Part shown: in pieces, positions 15,581 through 23,706 of the stretch | Position numbering within the stretch: the stretch's first letter is position 1 | Layout: every line of letters begins with the position of its first letter | Virus record (IMG/VR): IMGVR_UViG_3300025083_000120 | Coordinates: 1-33,824 of that record | Strand: one strand, 5' to 3' | Length of the DNA: 33,824 bases | Origin: a virus | Position numbers and translations under genes: made by a program | The notes under the pieces: generated by a model | Told to the model about the DNA's origin: nothing | The model's input: only the letters and a program-made list of their open reading frames with translations | Databases searched by the model: none

Positions 15581-18500
15581 GTATTCCTGGTGCTGCTAGT
15601 CCGCTGTTTCTAGCAACGACTGCTGGAGCGGCGGGTGATTTTTCCATAGCCAGGTCGCTCAGATTTAACAGCGGTGATTCTGCGTACTTGTTAAAAGATT
15701 TTGCGTCTGCGGGCAATCGCCGCACCTGGACCTGGAGCGGCTGGGTGAAAAGGTCCAAGCTTGGATCTATTCAAGTTGTATTGATGGCGACTTCTCATGT
15801 AGGGACAACCACCGCCGTTTATTTTAAAGCAGATGACACATTAGAGTTTTATGATTATCAGGGCGGTGGCCATACTTTTAGGCTTATAACTTCTCAAGTT
15901 TTTAGAGATACGTCTTCATGGTTGCATCTGGTTGTCAGGTGGGATACTACTAGTAGTACATCGTCAGATCGAGCAAAAATTTACGTTAATGGTTCCCAGA
16001 TAACTTCTTTTGGGACAGGCACATACCCTAATCAGAATATAGAATCCCGATGGAACAATAATGTAACACACGACATTGGCCAAGAAAATGACAACAATTA
16101 CCTTGATGCTTACCTAGCCGAGGTCAACTTCATTGACGGGCAGGCGCTTGCGCCGACTGACTTTGGCGAAACTGACGATAACGGGGTCTGGCAAGCCATT
16201 GATACAGCCGGGCTGACATTTGGAACGAATGGATTCAGGCTTAAGTTTGCGGATAACAGCAGTAATGCGGCGCTAGGCACCGACAGTTCCGGTAACTCGA
16301 ACACCTGGACCGTTAACAATTTGAGTGTTGGTGCGGTCTCAAATCTTACGGCCAAGCAAAACTTTGATGTTGTTACTTATACCGGCAATGGTGGCACGCA
16401 GTCAATATCATCGCTCGCTTTCCAACCGGATTTTGTGTGGTTGAAAGGTAGGTCTCAATCAAACGTATCTCATCAGTTATATGATTCTGTTAGAGGAGTA
16501 TCAAAGATACTGCAAGCTGACAATACTGGAAATGAATTTACAGTTAGTGGAGTGTCTGCATTTAACTCTAATGGCTTTACGCTTGGCAATAATGGTGGTG
16601 GCAATAACTCAGGATCCACATACGTTGCCTGGGCCTGGAAGGCCGGTGGCGCTGCGTCGTCAAATACGGATGGCAGCATAACAAGTTCTGTCTCGGCAAA
16701 TGCTTCCTATGGGTTTAGTGTTTGCACTTATACAGGTAACAACACATCGGGCGCTACTGTCGGCCATAGTTTAAATGCTGTACCGGCACTAATTATTCTT
16801 AAAGATAGATCTTCTGCTTACAATTGGCAGGTTTACCATAAAAGTTTTGCAGGCACTAGTAATGGGATAGTTCTTAATTCAACTTCTGGCATTGACAGTG
16901 GCTCAGGCAGTATATGGAATAGCACTACTCCAACAAGCACGGTCTTTTCTATTGGAAACAGTGTTGGAGTTAATACAAGTGGCAATAATTACGTGGCCTA
17001 CGTGTGGTCTGAAGTTGCCGGATTTTCTAAGTTTGGATCGTACATAGGCAATGGTAGTGCCACGGGACCTGTAGTAACAACCGGATTTAAGCCAAGATGG
17101 CTTATGGTGAAAGGCTCTTCTCATGGAAGCAACTGGAATATTGTTGATACTGCTAGAAGTTCATCAAATCCTCAATCAAATATCTTGCGTGCTAATTCTA
17201 GTGCTGCCGAGTTTTCTACTCCTACGGGCCAATATGGTCTTGCCTTTGACGCATTAAGCGATGGTTTTCAGTTGAAAAGTGGTAGTTCCACAAACGATGT
17301 TAACCAGACTGGAGAAACTTACATCTACGCAGCATTTGCGGCAACAGTTGATGACTCAGCAATAAATGATTGTTTTGTTGACACCCCAAGCAACGCGGCA
17401 GATCCTACAGACACGGGCGTCGGTAATGAAGTCGTGGGTAATTATGCAACAATGTCGCCAGTTGGAAAAACCAAGTCAGCATATTTTACCGAAGATGGTA
17501 ATTTAACTTGTGGCAACTCAAGTGCTCCTTCTGGTGGATCTGGGAACAGGGGATATGTCCCGTCAACTATTGGCTTTAAGACGGGCAAATGGTATTGCGA
17601 ATGTGTAACGACTAGAGCTTCTGATGGTGATGTCGATTTTGCTATTGGCATATATTCTCAAGGCGCATCTGGATATTATCAAAATGATGGAACAACATAT
17701 AATTGTAGACCGGATGCCAAACTTTGCTCACCCGGCGGTCTTGTTCAATCCTATGGAACTAGTTGGGCAGATGGCGATGTTATTGGTATAGCAGTTGACT
17801 TAGATAGTTCAACAAAAACCATCCAGTGGTTTAAAAATAATGTTGCTACTGGGTCAGCAGTAACGATCTCAACAGATCACGAATTTTTCTTTGGCTACGG
17901 GTCAGACGGTGGTGGTGGTGGCAGAACTTATAAAGCTACTTGGAACTTTGGCCAACGTGCCTTCGCGTATACCGCACCAAGCGGCTACAAGTCTTTAAAC
18001 ACCGCAAACTTACCGACCCCAACGATTGCGGATGGCAGTAAGTATTTCGATACGAAGTTGTATTCCGGTACGGGCTCAAGCCAAAATATTACAGGCTTGA
18101 ATTTTAGTCCTGATTTTGTTTGGACTAAGGCTCGTAGTCACTCTGATTACCACACTCTTATTGATGTTGTTAGAGGGTCAAGTAAAACACTGTATTCAAA
18201 CGATACGGCTGCTGAAGGTACTGATGCGACAGGCATTACTGCATTCAACTCGGACGGTTACAGCTTAGGTGCCAATACGACTGCAGGAAGCGTAAACGCA
18301 AGTGGGCGTAGTTACGTTGGATGGGCGTGGGACGCCGGAACATCGACTGTAACTAACAACGACGGCAGCATTGCTTCACAAGTAAGAGCACAGCCAAGTG
18401 CTGGGTTCAGTATTGTTAGTTATACAGGCAACAATACAGCAGGTGCCAGTATCGGCCACGGGTTGAATACTGCCCCTGAATTTATCGTGTGTAAAGATCG

Positions 18501-19053
18501 CGATTCATCTTCAGGCTGGTGGGCTGTATATAGTGCCTCACAAGGTAATACAAAGGGTGCTTACTTAAACAGCAATCAAGCGTTTGGCACTCAATCTTTT
18601 TGGAACAATACAACGCCTACAAGCAGTGTGTTTAGTGTCGGCGCTAATGCCAATACAAACGCTAATGGAAACGATTTTATCGCCTATTGCTTCGCACCTG
18701 TCGCGGGCTATTCGGCCATCGGTTCTTTCAGCCCTAATGGCACAACTGATAATGCTTTTGTATATACCGGGTTTAGAACAAGATTTATTTTGGCGAAGTT
18801 TACTACTCCAGGCGATTGGATGTTACTTGATACTTCTCGGCGACCAAATGGCCCTACAGGAGGAACGTTAATTGCTCAAGACTCTGCCGCTGAAGATGGT
18901 GTTTATAACAGCAGCCAAGTAGGTTTTGACTTCCTAAGTAATGGATTTAAAATTCGCCACAACGGAGCGCCTCTAGGTGATTCTGGTAAAACAGTAATTT
19001 ATTACGCCGTAGCAGAAAATCCGTTCCAGGCTAATGGCGGGCTTGCTCGTTAA
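15577..19053 (+). CDS. LamG / SPRY-like adhesin, tail fibre tip
   Basis: A 1158-residue protein starting at ATG 15577 (ATGA overlap); an upstream in-frame start at 15529 is unlikely. Residues about 20-215 form a LamG/concanavalin-like domain (RTWTWSGWVKR, WLHLVVRWD, AEVNFIDGQAL). Residues about 262-590 and 823-1158 are two copies of a three-part unit: 'TYTGNG..PDFVW.K.R', then 'YTGNNT..GH.LN..P...' and then 'GFK.RWLM.K'. Between them, residues about 660-805 resemble a SPRY/B30.2 domain (GKWYCECVTT, GIAVDLDSSTKTIQWFKNN). The protein looks like a multi-lectin adhesin for glycans or surface proteins of the host. Confidence 0.8.
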   Translation: MSIPGAASPLFLATTAGAAGDFSIARSLRFNSGDSAYLLKDFASAGNRRTWTWSGWVKRSKLGSIQVVLMATSHVGTTTAVYFKADDTLEFYDYQGGGHTFRLITSQVFRDTSSWLHLVVRWDTTSSTSSDRAKIYVNGSQITSFGTGTYPNQNIESRWNNNVTHDIGQENDNNYLDAYLAEVNFIDGQALAPTDFGETDDNGVWQAIDTAGLTFGTNGFRLKFADNSSNAALGTDSSGNSNTWTVNNLSVGAVSNLTAKQNFDVVTYTGNGGTQSISSLAFQPDFVWLKGRSQSNVSHQLYDSVRGVSKILQADNTGNEFTVSGVSAFNSNGFTLGNNGGGNNSGSTYVAWAWKAGGAASSNTDGSITSSVSANASYGFSVCTYTGNNTSGATVGHSLNAVPALIILKDRSSAYNWQVYHKSFAGTSNGIVLNSTSGIDSGSGSIWNSTTPTSTVFSIGNSVGVNTSGNNYVAYVWSEVAGFSKFGSYIGNGSATGPVVTTGFKPRWLMVKGSSHGSNWNIVDTARSSSNPQSNILRANSSAAEFSTPTGQYGLAFDALSDGFQLKSGSSTNDVNQTGETYIYAAFAATVDDSAINDCFVDTPSNAADPTDTGVGNEVVGNYATMSPVGKTKSAYFTEDGNLTCGNSSAPSGGSGNRGYVPSTIGFKTGKWYCECVTTRASDGDVDFAIGIYSQGASGYYQNDGTTYNCRPDAKLCSPGGLVQSYGTSWADGDVIGIAVDLDSSTKTIQWFKNNVATGSAVTISTDHEFFFGYGSDGGGGGRTYKATWNFGQRAFAYTAPSGYKSLNTANLPTPTIADGSKYFDTKLYSGTGSSQNITGLNFSPDFVWTKARSHSDYHTLIDVVRGSSKTLYSNDTAAEGTDATGITAFNSDGYSLGANTTAGSVNASGRSYVGWAWDAGTSTVTNNDGSIASQVRAQPSAGFSIVSYTGNNTAGASIGHGLNTAPEFIVCKDRDSSSGWWAVYSASQGNTKGAYLNSNQAFGTQSFWNNTTPTSSVFSVGANANTNANGNDFIAYCFAPVAGYSAIGSFSPNGTTDNAFVYTGFRTRFILAKFTTPGDWMLLDTSRRPNGPTGGTLIAQDSAAEDGVYNSSQVGFDFLSNGFKIRHNGAPLGDSGKTVIYYAVAENPFQANGGLAR

Positions 19054-19077
19054 ACTTCGTTCATCACCTGCATCCTC

Positions 19078-19587
19078 ATGGGCTATTACATCGGCACGCG
19101 CGGTCTACCCATGGATATTCCGTGGGAGCACAACGACGTTCAATACCCTGCTAACTGGTTACGCCTAAGCAGTTCACAAGACCGTGCAAAACTAGGTATT
19201 ACCTGGGGCGATGTAGCTCCTTATTACGACCAAAAATTTTATTGGGGATTTGACGATGACGGCAACCTCATCCCCAAGACCTATGTAGATCTACAAGCCA
19301 ACTGGGTTGCTCAAACAAAGCACACAGCAAACACCTTGCTTTCTCCGTCTGATTGGCGCGTCATCAAAGCCAAGGAGAGTGGCAAAACAATGAACGCTGG
19401 TTGGAAGACTTGGCGTCAAACCATTCGTACGGAATGCGGCACCAAAGTCAAAGCAATCGAAGACTGCGCCAAGATTGGCGACGTATCACCCCATGCCGAT
19501 TTAGCGCGTGTCCAAGCGTTAGCTAAATATGTGACTGGAACGGATTACCCTGCGTGGACTGCCGATCCAGACAACGCAACAGAATGA
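19078..19587 (+). CDS. Putative tail fibre assembly chaperone or accessory protein
   Basis: A 169-residue protein. The central segment LLSPSDWRVIKAKESGKTM followed by WKTWRQTIR resembles the 'L..sDW.v.k..e.g.......yR..lR' motif of small proteins encoded next to fibre genes and annotated as tail fibre assembly chaperones (DUF4376 / Phage_tail_APC type). Its location directly after the two fibre genes agrees with this. The N-terminal 80 residues (YWGFDDDGNLIPK) look like a small beta domain. It overlaps the next small gene at ATGA. Confidence 0.6.
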   Translation: MGYYIGTRGLPMDIPWEHNDVQYPANWLRLSSSQDRAKLGITWGDVAPYYDQKFYWGFDDDGNLIPKTYVDLQANWVAQTKHTANTLLSPSDWRVIKAKESGKTMNAGWKTWRQTIRTECGTKVKAIEDCAKIGDVSPHADLARVQALAKYVTGTDYPAWTADPDNATE

Positions 19588-19691
19588 CCTTTACTTTTGG
19601 CGTGTTGGCTGGGGTTGTACTGACAACCCTTGTCTTAGCTTTCAACCCAGTCGATGATGACCTTTACGAAGATGAGCGACGTGACTACTAA
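19584..19691 (+). CDS. 35-residue single-span membrane protein
   Basis: ATG 19584 overlaps the preceding TGA. The 35 codons encode one hydrophobic segment (FGVLAGVVLTTLVLAF) followed by an acidic, charged tail (DDDLYEDERRDY). The translational coupling and a clean membrane segment support a real gene. The function is unknown; small holin-like or virion membrane-interacting roles are possible but unproven. Confidence 0.6.
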   Translation: MTFTFGVLAGVVLTTLVLAFNPVDDDLYEDERRDY

Positions 19692-19878
19692 ACCCGATCC
19701 ACTGATGTCCGCTTCTTACGGAGCCACTGACATTGAGGCCCAAAATAATAGAAATACATGGATGGCCATGCTCTATTTGCACGAAGGTCGCAACAAAGCT
19801 GATCATCCTCAACGCGGTCTATACACGGGGCTTTTCAAAAAGCATCACCTATGGCTCCCTGGTAGTGACGAGAATTAA
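19672..19878 (+). CDS. Small hypothetical protein, 68 residues
   Basis: A charged protein without a membrane segment; it contains NTWMAMLYLHEGRNKADHP and then GLYTGLFKKHHLWLPG. The ATG at 19672 is preferred (MSDVTTKPD...), overlapping the previous small gene by 20 bases; in-frame ATGs at 19654 and 19657 would add up to six residues. The sequence is not recognised. A 71-base gap follows before the beta-barrel gene, which probably contains a promoter, although no convincing -35/-10 pair could be chosen. Confidence 0.55.
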   Translation: MSDVTTKPDPLMSASYGATDIEAQNNRNTWMAMLYLHEGRNKADHPQRGLYTGLFKKHHLWLPGSDEN

Positions 19879-19949
19879 GGAGCAGATCACTAACTGTCCA
19901 TTGACCAGGCCAGTTAATCTGGTTCAAGAAAACTCAACCCTTTCTAAAA

Positions 19950-20318
19950 ATGATCAAGTCTCTTGTTCTTGGTGCAGCCGCTACGGCAGTTGCATTGGCC
20001 CCAGCGTCTGCCCTCGCTGGACCTGGACCATATCTGAACCCAGAATTTAATGGCGCAACTGTTGGCGACGATTACTTGGGCGGTGCGTTGAACCTTGACG
20101 TTGGCTACGAAGGCGGCGAAGGCGCTTATTCCTGGTTCGTTCAAGGTGGTCCTGCCATCCTGATGCCGCAAGGATCCGAAAACGAAGTTGAATTTGCTGC
20201 CAAATTCGGTGGATCAGTCGCTGTTGCTGAAAACGTTTCCGTTTACGGAGAACTCAGCGGCGTAACTGGCGACGACTTCAGCTGGGGTTCCAAGCTGGGC
20301 CTGAAGTACGGCTTCTGA
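19950..20318 (+). CDS. Secreted outer-membrane beta-barrel-like protein
   Basis: A 122-residue protein. It has a signal peptide (MIKSLVLGAAATAVALAP, cleavage probably after ASALA near residue 23). The mature part is a series of alternating strands (LDVGYEGG, YSWFVQGGP, AAKFGGSVAV, SVYGELSGV) and ends GLKYGF, with a terminal Phe as in outer-membrane porin-like barrels recognised by the BAM machinery. Small proteins of this type recur in marine cyanophages (recalled, not searched). It would be exported by the host and inserted in the outer membrane, or used as a virion protein. A strong terminator follows, so it forms its own transcription unit end. Confidence 0.7.
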   Translation: MIKSLVLGAAATAVALAPASALAGPGPYLNPEFNGATVGDDYLGGALNLDVGYEGGEGAYSWFVQGGPAILMPQGSENEVEFAAKFGGSVAVAENVSVYGELSGVTGDDFSWGSKLGLKYGF

Positions 20319-20343
20319 GCTAGTCTTTAACAAAGCAACTGCA

Positions 20344-20379
20344 ACCTTCCCTGGCCTCACACAGCAGGGGAGGTTTTTT
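20344..20379 (+). terminator. Strong rho-independent terminator after the beta-barrel gene
   Basis: ACCTTCCCTG (20344-20353) pairs with CAGGGGAGGT (20365-20374), a 10-bp stem with one T-G pair, followed by six T residues. It ends the long + strand structural transcript and suggests that the following gene has its own promoter or relies on read-through. Confidence 0.9.
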
Positions 20380-20394
20380 CTTTGGCATCTAATC

Positions 20395-20631
20395 ATGCAA
20401 AAAGTCTTCAACGTAATGTCGGTCGCAGCATTCACGATGTCAGCAGGCATGGTGATTGGGACGGTTGCGCTTTACACCCGAATCCCATCGCTGACAAAGC
20501 TTTATATCAGTGAGCTAAAGCTCGAACTGACTGAAATGGTGCTTGATATGGTGCCAGCGGTTGATGACGTGATGCCTGAGCTGCCATCAGCTACAGGACC
20601 AGCAATCGAAACGCCTAAGTTGCCGTTCTGA
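20395..20631 (+). CDS. Small membrane protein, cyanophage type
   Basis: A 78-residue protein with an N-terminal membrane span (FTMSAGMVIGTVALY), an amphipathic segment, and a C-terminal Pro-rich tail ending KLPF. From memory, this size, topology and the following proline-rich gene form a pair recurring in marine T4-like cyanophages, where they are annotated as structural or hypothetical. The next gene starts four bases after its stop, so the two are probably co-translated. The biochemical function is unknown. Confidence 0.6.
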   Translation: MQKVFNVMSVAAFTMSAGMVIGTVALYTRIPSLTKLYISELKLELTEMVLDMVPAVDDVMPELPSATGPAIETPKLPF

Positions 20632-20634
20632 TCG

Positions 20635-21393
20635 GTGCCTGAAATACCTGAGATTGGTGTGGGGCGTGTGTACGTCCCAGAAATACCAACTTGGAGAGGT
20701 ATCCCGCCGCAAAGCATTCCGCAAGAGCCACCGATCACATTAATGCTGGGTTTTCCGGTTGCTGAAATACCTGGCTGCGTTGAAACACGTAATACTCAAC
20801 CTGGAAACGAAAAGGCTTACGACAACGATGCAAGGGGCAATTTTGTTGTCTGCGATGGAACGATGCCGTCGTATGACGCATTGGACTTTACGCCTGGAAC
20901 GTTGACGTATGGATCAGCTAAGCCACCAGCAATTGAGGCACCAAAAGAAAAACCGGCTGCCTCGAAACAACCGGCTCAGTCCCCTTCACCAGCGGGGTCC
21001 CCACCCCCTGGCGTTCCAAATGTAGACACAGAATTACCGTGTCCGCCACCAGACGCAATACCTATAGGCGCTAAAAATAAGCTTCAGACTGCTGTCATTA
21101 CTGGTTACAAGCGAGTCGATGGAGAATGCAAAACCCAGTTCAAGTCGTTGGACATACCAGCGATTCTCGGCAACCATTTACCTGGCTCGCCTGTTGTGGT
21201 CACGACTGCAACGATTGCGGTTGTCGCAACAACAGCGGCAGTCTTAGCCAAGCCATTAGGCGATATTTTGCTGAAGGTGATCAAGCCTCTTGTCAAAAAG
21301 ACGATCAAGAAGATCAAGGAGAAGACAGGTAAGGCCACTCCTATTGAGTCTGCTTGGCAGCGTCGGAAGTTTCAGCGGTCTTTGAAGAAGTAG
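20635..21393 (+). CDS. Proline-rich membrane-associated protein, cyanophage type
   Basis: A 252-residue protein starting at GTG. The N-terminal half has repeated 'EIP' motifs (MPEIPEIGVGRVYVPEIP), then PPITLMLGFPVAEIPGCVE. The middle (about 95-140) is Pro/Ser-rich, and residues about 190-215 are a hydrophobic span (VVVTTATIAVVATTAAVLAK) followed by a strongly basic tail. These elements match a conserved but uncharacterised family of marine cyanophages (recalled). Its 3' end overlaps the convergent reverse-strand gene by 53 bases. Confidence 0.6.
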   Translation: MPEIPEIGVGRVYVPEIPTWRGIPPQSIPQEPPITLMLGFPVAEIPGCVETRNTQPGNEKAYDNDARGNFVVCDGTMPSYDALDFTPGTLTYGSAKPPAIEAPKEKPAASKQPAQSPSPAGSPPPGVPNVDTELPCPPPDAIPIGAKNKLQTAVITGYKRVDGECKTQFKSLDIPAILGNHLPGSPVVVTTATIAVVATTAAVLAKPLGDILLKVIKPLVKKTIKKIKEKTGKATPIESAWQRRKFQRSLKK

Positions 21394-22048
21394 GTATTGA
21401 ATGCGTGTGGGGCGGTAAGACGCCTGGCGGATTAACCAAGACGACATCAGCACAGATTTGGCTGTAAGGCGATTTGGGGTGAAACATGATGCCTTCTTTC
21501 ATTAGGTCAGCGCAGTTTCGCAACCTAGCTATTTCGTAATTCAACCTTTTATCAGCAAGTGTTGCGTCTAAAAGTGCCACCTGTTTTTCAGCGGCTTTAC
21601 GACAAGTTCGTACGTGATGACGATCCAGCGGTATCGAAATTGTGGCTGTAATGCCGCCGTTAATCGATAGGTTTGTTTTTTGTCCTGTCCGTATAGGTTT
21701 ATAGAAAAGAACATCTCCCGGATTATCTGGTCTTCCATCTGGAATTGCATTTCCTTCAGGGTCAAACGCACCAACAACATCAATCGTGTCATATACAGGT
21801 TCGTTGTAGTGGCTTTCGTATGGTTGCGCCCAGCCTGTTGTCGTACTGATGAAAGGGTTGATATTTAAGGTTGCACCTTGACAGCTAATCCCACCGCCGT
21901 AAGTGTTTGTAAATTGTTTTGAGGGTACTACCTGGACAGCCTGATTCGTAACCGATCCTGAGCTGTTTGCTACTGGAGCGGCAGTGCTTGAGACTTGTGC
22001 TTGTGCTGGAGCGGTTAGCAGCAAAAGCGTTGCGATAACTCGCTTCAT
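21341..22048 (-). CDS. Secreted protein with signal peptide, cyanophage family
   Basis: A 235-residue protein. Residues 1-18 (MKRVIATLLLLTAPAQA) form a clear signal peptide. The mature part has a Gly-rich segment (TYGGGISCQGATLNINPF), then ISIPLDRHHVRTCRKAAEKQ followed by a helical region, and MKEGIMFHPKSPYSQIC near residue 195. It is recalled as a family carried by several cyanophages, often annotated as virion structural. Four Cys residues lie after the signal peptide, suitable for disulfides in the periplasm or on the surface. The ATG overlaps the stop of the preceding gene (ATGA). Confidence 0.6.
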   Translation of the reverse strand: MKRVIATLLLLTAPAQAQVSSTAAPVANSSGSVTNQAVQVVPSKQFTNTYGGGISCQGATLNINPFISTTTGWAQPYESHYNEPVYDTIDVVGAFDPEGNAIPDGRPDNPGDVLFYKPIRTGQKTNLSINGGITATISIPLDRHHVRTCRKAAEKQVALLDATLADKRLNYEIARLRNCADLMKEGIMFHPKSPYSQICADVVLVNPPGVLPPHTHSIPTSSKTAETSDAAKQTQ

Positions 22049-22467
22049 TGGCTAAACGTGCTTGTCGTCTCGGTTAAAGATTCAATATCTGTATCTCTAT
22101 TAATCAAGGTGTGGTTTGTTAATCCTGGCCCTTGTAGCGTTTCAACGAACTGAAACGATGCGCCTTGTTTGACGATGTTCCAAGCAGGTTTACTAGCAGG
22201 GTCAAGACCAGTCCAACGACTAGAAACACCATTCAATGTGTTTGTTGTTGTAGTCAGACTAGCTGGAGCAATAGCCCCGCCTACTGGAGCAATATTAGTC
22301 CCGCTTGCGCTGTACTCATAACCTGTCCTGTACTCATATGAGTTGATGACCTCAGTTACTTTTGTTTTGGTGCGTGTCGTGGAAGACAAAACACCTTGCT
22401 GAAAATTTGGCACTACAGGAATCGCTGCAGCTGGAGCAGCCAAAAGCAACAGCAGCAGGATTCTCAC
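22045..22467 (-). CDS. Secreted Thr/Ser-rich protein with signal peptide
   Basis: A 140-residue protein. The N terminus MRILLLLLLAAPAAA is a signal peptide. The mature part begins PVVPNFQQGVLSSTTRTKTK and contains YEYRTGYEYSASGTNIAPVG, then VETLQGPGLTNHTLINRDTD. It is poor in Lys and rich in Thr, Ser and Asn, as in secreted beta-sheet proteins. A similar protein is recalled from marine cyanophages. It sits between two other signal-peptide genes with 4-base overlaps on both sides, so the three are made together and probably act at the same extracytoplasmic place. Confidence 0.6.
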   Translation of the reverse strand: MRILLLLLLAAPAAAIPVVPNFQQGVLSSTTRTKTKVTEVINSYEYRTGYEYSASGTNIAPVGGAIAPASLTTTTNTLNGVSSRWTGLDPASKPAWNIVKQGASFQFVETLQGPGLTNHTLINRDTDIESLTETTSTFSQ

Positions 22468-22961
22468 TTGATAGTTAGCTCCTGAATAACCTGGCCAATT
22501 GCAGTTGTACCAGCCGACCCTGCTGTAATTGCTATTGCACCATCTGTAGCAATCGTTCCAGCTAAAGTGCCAGCAACACCGCCTGCAGTTGTTGTTGTAT
22601 TCCCGAATGTAGGTAGTGCTGGCACGACCCCTGCAGTAACCGTTGTTGAAAGTATGGTTGGAACGTCATCGCCTTCTATGTATGACTCTGAATACGAAAA
22701 GCTGTCGCCAGCAGTAGTAATACTGTAAGCACCAGGAGTGTACCCAAGAGCAGTGCCGGAAGTAAGTGCCCCCAGCACAGGAGGAGTACCCAAAGTGACG
22801 TTAGAGCCAGATACTGAAAACGAAGACGGTTGCCGAATTGCTTGGGACGCTGCTCCATCAACAGTTAGCGAAATTGAGGATTTAATAGCGTGCGTAATAT
22901 CCGCCGAAGCAGGACTTACCGCAAAAAACGTTAGGCAAGATAAGAAGAGAAAACGTCTCAT
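22464..22961 (-). CDS. Secreted Gly/Thr/Ser-rich protein with signal peptide
   Basis: A 165-residue protein. The signal peptide is MRRFLFLSCLTFFAVSPASA, followed by DITHAIKSSISLTVDGAASQ. The rest is a low-complexity beta-rich sequence (TSGTALGYTPGAYSITTAGD; then Gly/Thr/Ala-rich runs) ending VIQELTIK. No enzyme motif is seen. Stop and start overlap with both neighbours (ATGA type). It belongs to the reverse-strand secreted trio and has recalled relatives in cyanophages; a structural role in the virion or cell envelope is inferred. Confidence 0.6.
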   Translation of the reverse strand: MRRFLFLSCLTFFAVSPASADITHAIKSSISLTVDGAASQAIRQPSSFSVSGSNVTLGTPPVLGALTSGTALGYTPGAYSITTAGDSFSYSESYIEGDDVPTILSTTVTAGVVPALPTFGNTTTTAGGVAGTLAGTIATDGAIAITAGSAGTTAIGQVIQELTIK

Positions 22962-23230
22962 TTGGGTTTAGACGTAGTAGGTGTTTGTTCTGCGATTGTA
23001 GGCGGCTCATCTTTTTTCTTGCCAGCACGTTTAATGTTGACGCCAAAGCTCGTCATTGTTCCCGTAAGCAACGAGGCTGGAAAAGTCGGATCCATGGCTT
23101 TGACATAACCCAGGTAGTTAAGGCTGAGCATCACAATCGACCATGTAAGAACAGCTAGCTTTACAAAATCCGCCAACGGCGTTGATTCGGGCTCTTGTTC
23201 TTGCTCCTGCTTTGCCTGTTCTTCTGCCAT
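22958..23230 (-). CDS. Small single-span membrane protein heading the reverse-strand cassette
   Basis: A 90-residue protein with an acidic Gln/Glu-rich N terminus (EEQAKQEQEQEPE), one membrane segment (LAVLTWSIVMLSLNYLGYV, about 28-46), a less hydrophobic second segment (FPASLLTGTMTSFGV), and a basic tail. Two short spans and charged termini are compatible with a holin-like or anchor protein, but no family is proven. Its ATG is separated by only 23 bases from the start of a divergent gene, and its stop overlaps the first signal-peptide gene by four bases. Confidence 0.6.
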   Translation of the reverse strand: MAEEQAKQEQEQEPESTPLADFVKLAVLTWSIVMLSLNYLGYVKAMDPTFPASLLTGTMTSFGVNIKRAGKKKDEPPTIAEQTPTTSKPK

Positions 23231-23253
23231 GATGAGTTCACGCTAGAGGTCGA

Positions 23254-23508
23254 ATGGTGGTTGAAATCTGGGCTGCTGTTGCTGGTGCGTCAATAGGCGT
23301 GGCCGCTTCTGGTATCAAAGGTGCCAACCGTGAGAACCAGCATGGAAGGGATTCGTTGGTGCGTCTAACTTCGGCTGTGGATAATTTAGCGTCACGAATG
23401 GATGTGCTCCACGCTGATCTGAGGGTTAGGGATCAAGAGCTATTCGCCCGAATCTCAGACCTGGAGCAGAATGTTGCACGACTGGAAGGCCACGCAAATC
23501 GGACTTAG
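23254..23508 (+). CDS. Membrane-anchored coiled-coil protein
   Basis: An 84-residue protein. The N terminus (VEIWAAVAGASIGVAASGIK) is a short hydrophobic segment, and residues 35-80 form an amphipathic coiled coil with regular Leu/Val spacing (RLTSAVDNLASRMDVLHADL). The layout resembles spanin or holin-associated proteins and small cyanophage proteins recalled to occur before a C39-like peptidase. It is the first gene of the + strand cluster ending in the peptidase, consistent with a part in lysis or virion structure. Confidence 0.55.
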   Translation: MVVEIWAAVAGASIGVAASGIKGANRENQHGRDSLVRLTSAVDNLASRMDVLHADLRVRDQELFARISDLEQNVARLEGHANRT

Positions 23509-23532
23509 ACTTCCGGCACACACAGTGCTGTC

Positions 23533-23706
23533 ATGGTTTTACTTCTAAAGCCAATCCTGTTTAGCTTCATCAAATCAAAGGCCGTAAAACAACTGCTACT
23601 TGACTGCTTGATCAAGATCAGCGAGCAAACTGACAACCAGTTGGACGATGTGGCTTGTAAGTATGTCCAGGATCTACTGTTCCCTGGAGATCGCGTTGAG
23701 AAGTAA
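23533..23706 (+). CDS. 57-residue protein, possible small lysis-cluster component
   Basis: A short ORF from ATG 23533 to TAA 23706, immediately followed by the next ATG. The N terminus is hydrophobic (VLLLKPILFSFIKSKAVKQL) and the rest acidic (SEQTDNQLDDVACKYVQDLL). A near-identical layout is recalled from cyanophages at the same place, upstream of a C39-like peptidase. It is likely a peripheral or amphipathic membrane protein. No function is assigned; the junction with the peptidase gene supports coupled translation. Confidence 0.6.
   Translation: MVLLLKPILFSFIKSKAVKQLLLDCLIKISEQTDNQLDDVACKYVQDLLFPGDRVEK

Noticed and set aside
16362-19053. Direct repeats in the adhesin gene considered as a CRISPR-like or recombination array
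   Set aside because: They are degenerate repeats of a protein domain about 300 residues long, not short identical repeats with spacers.
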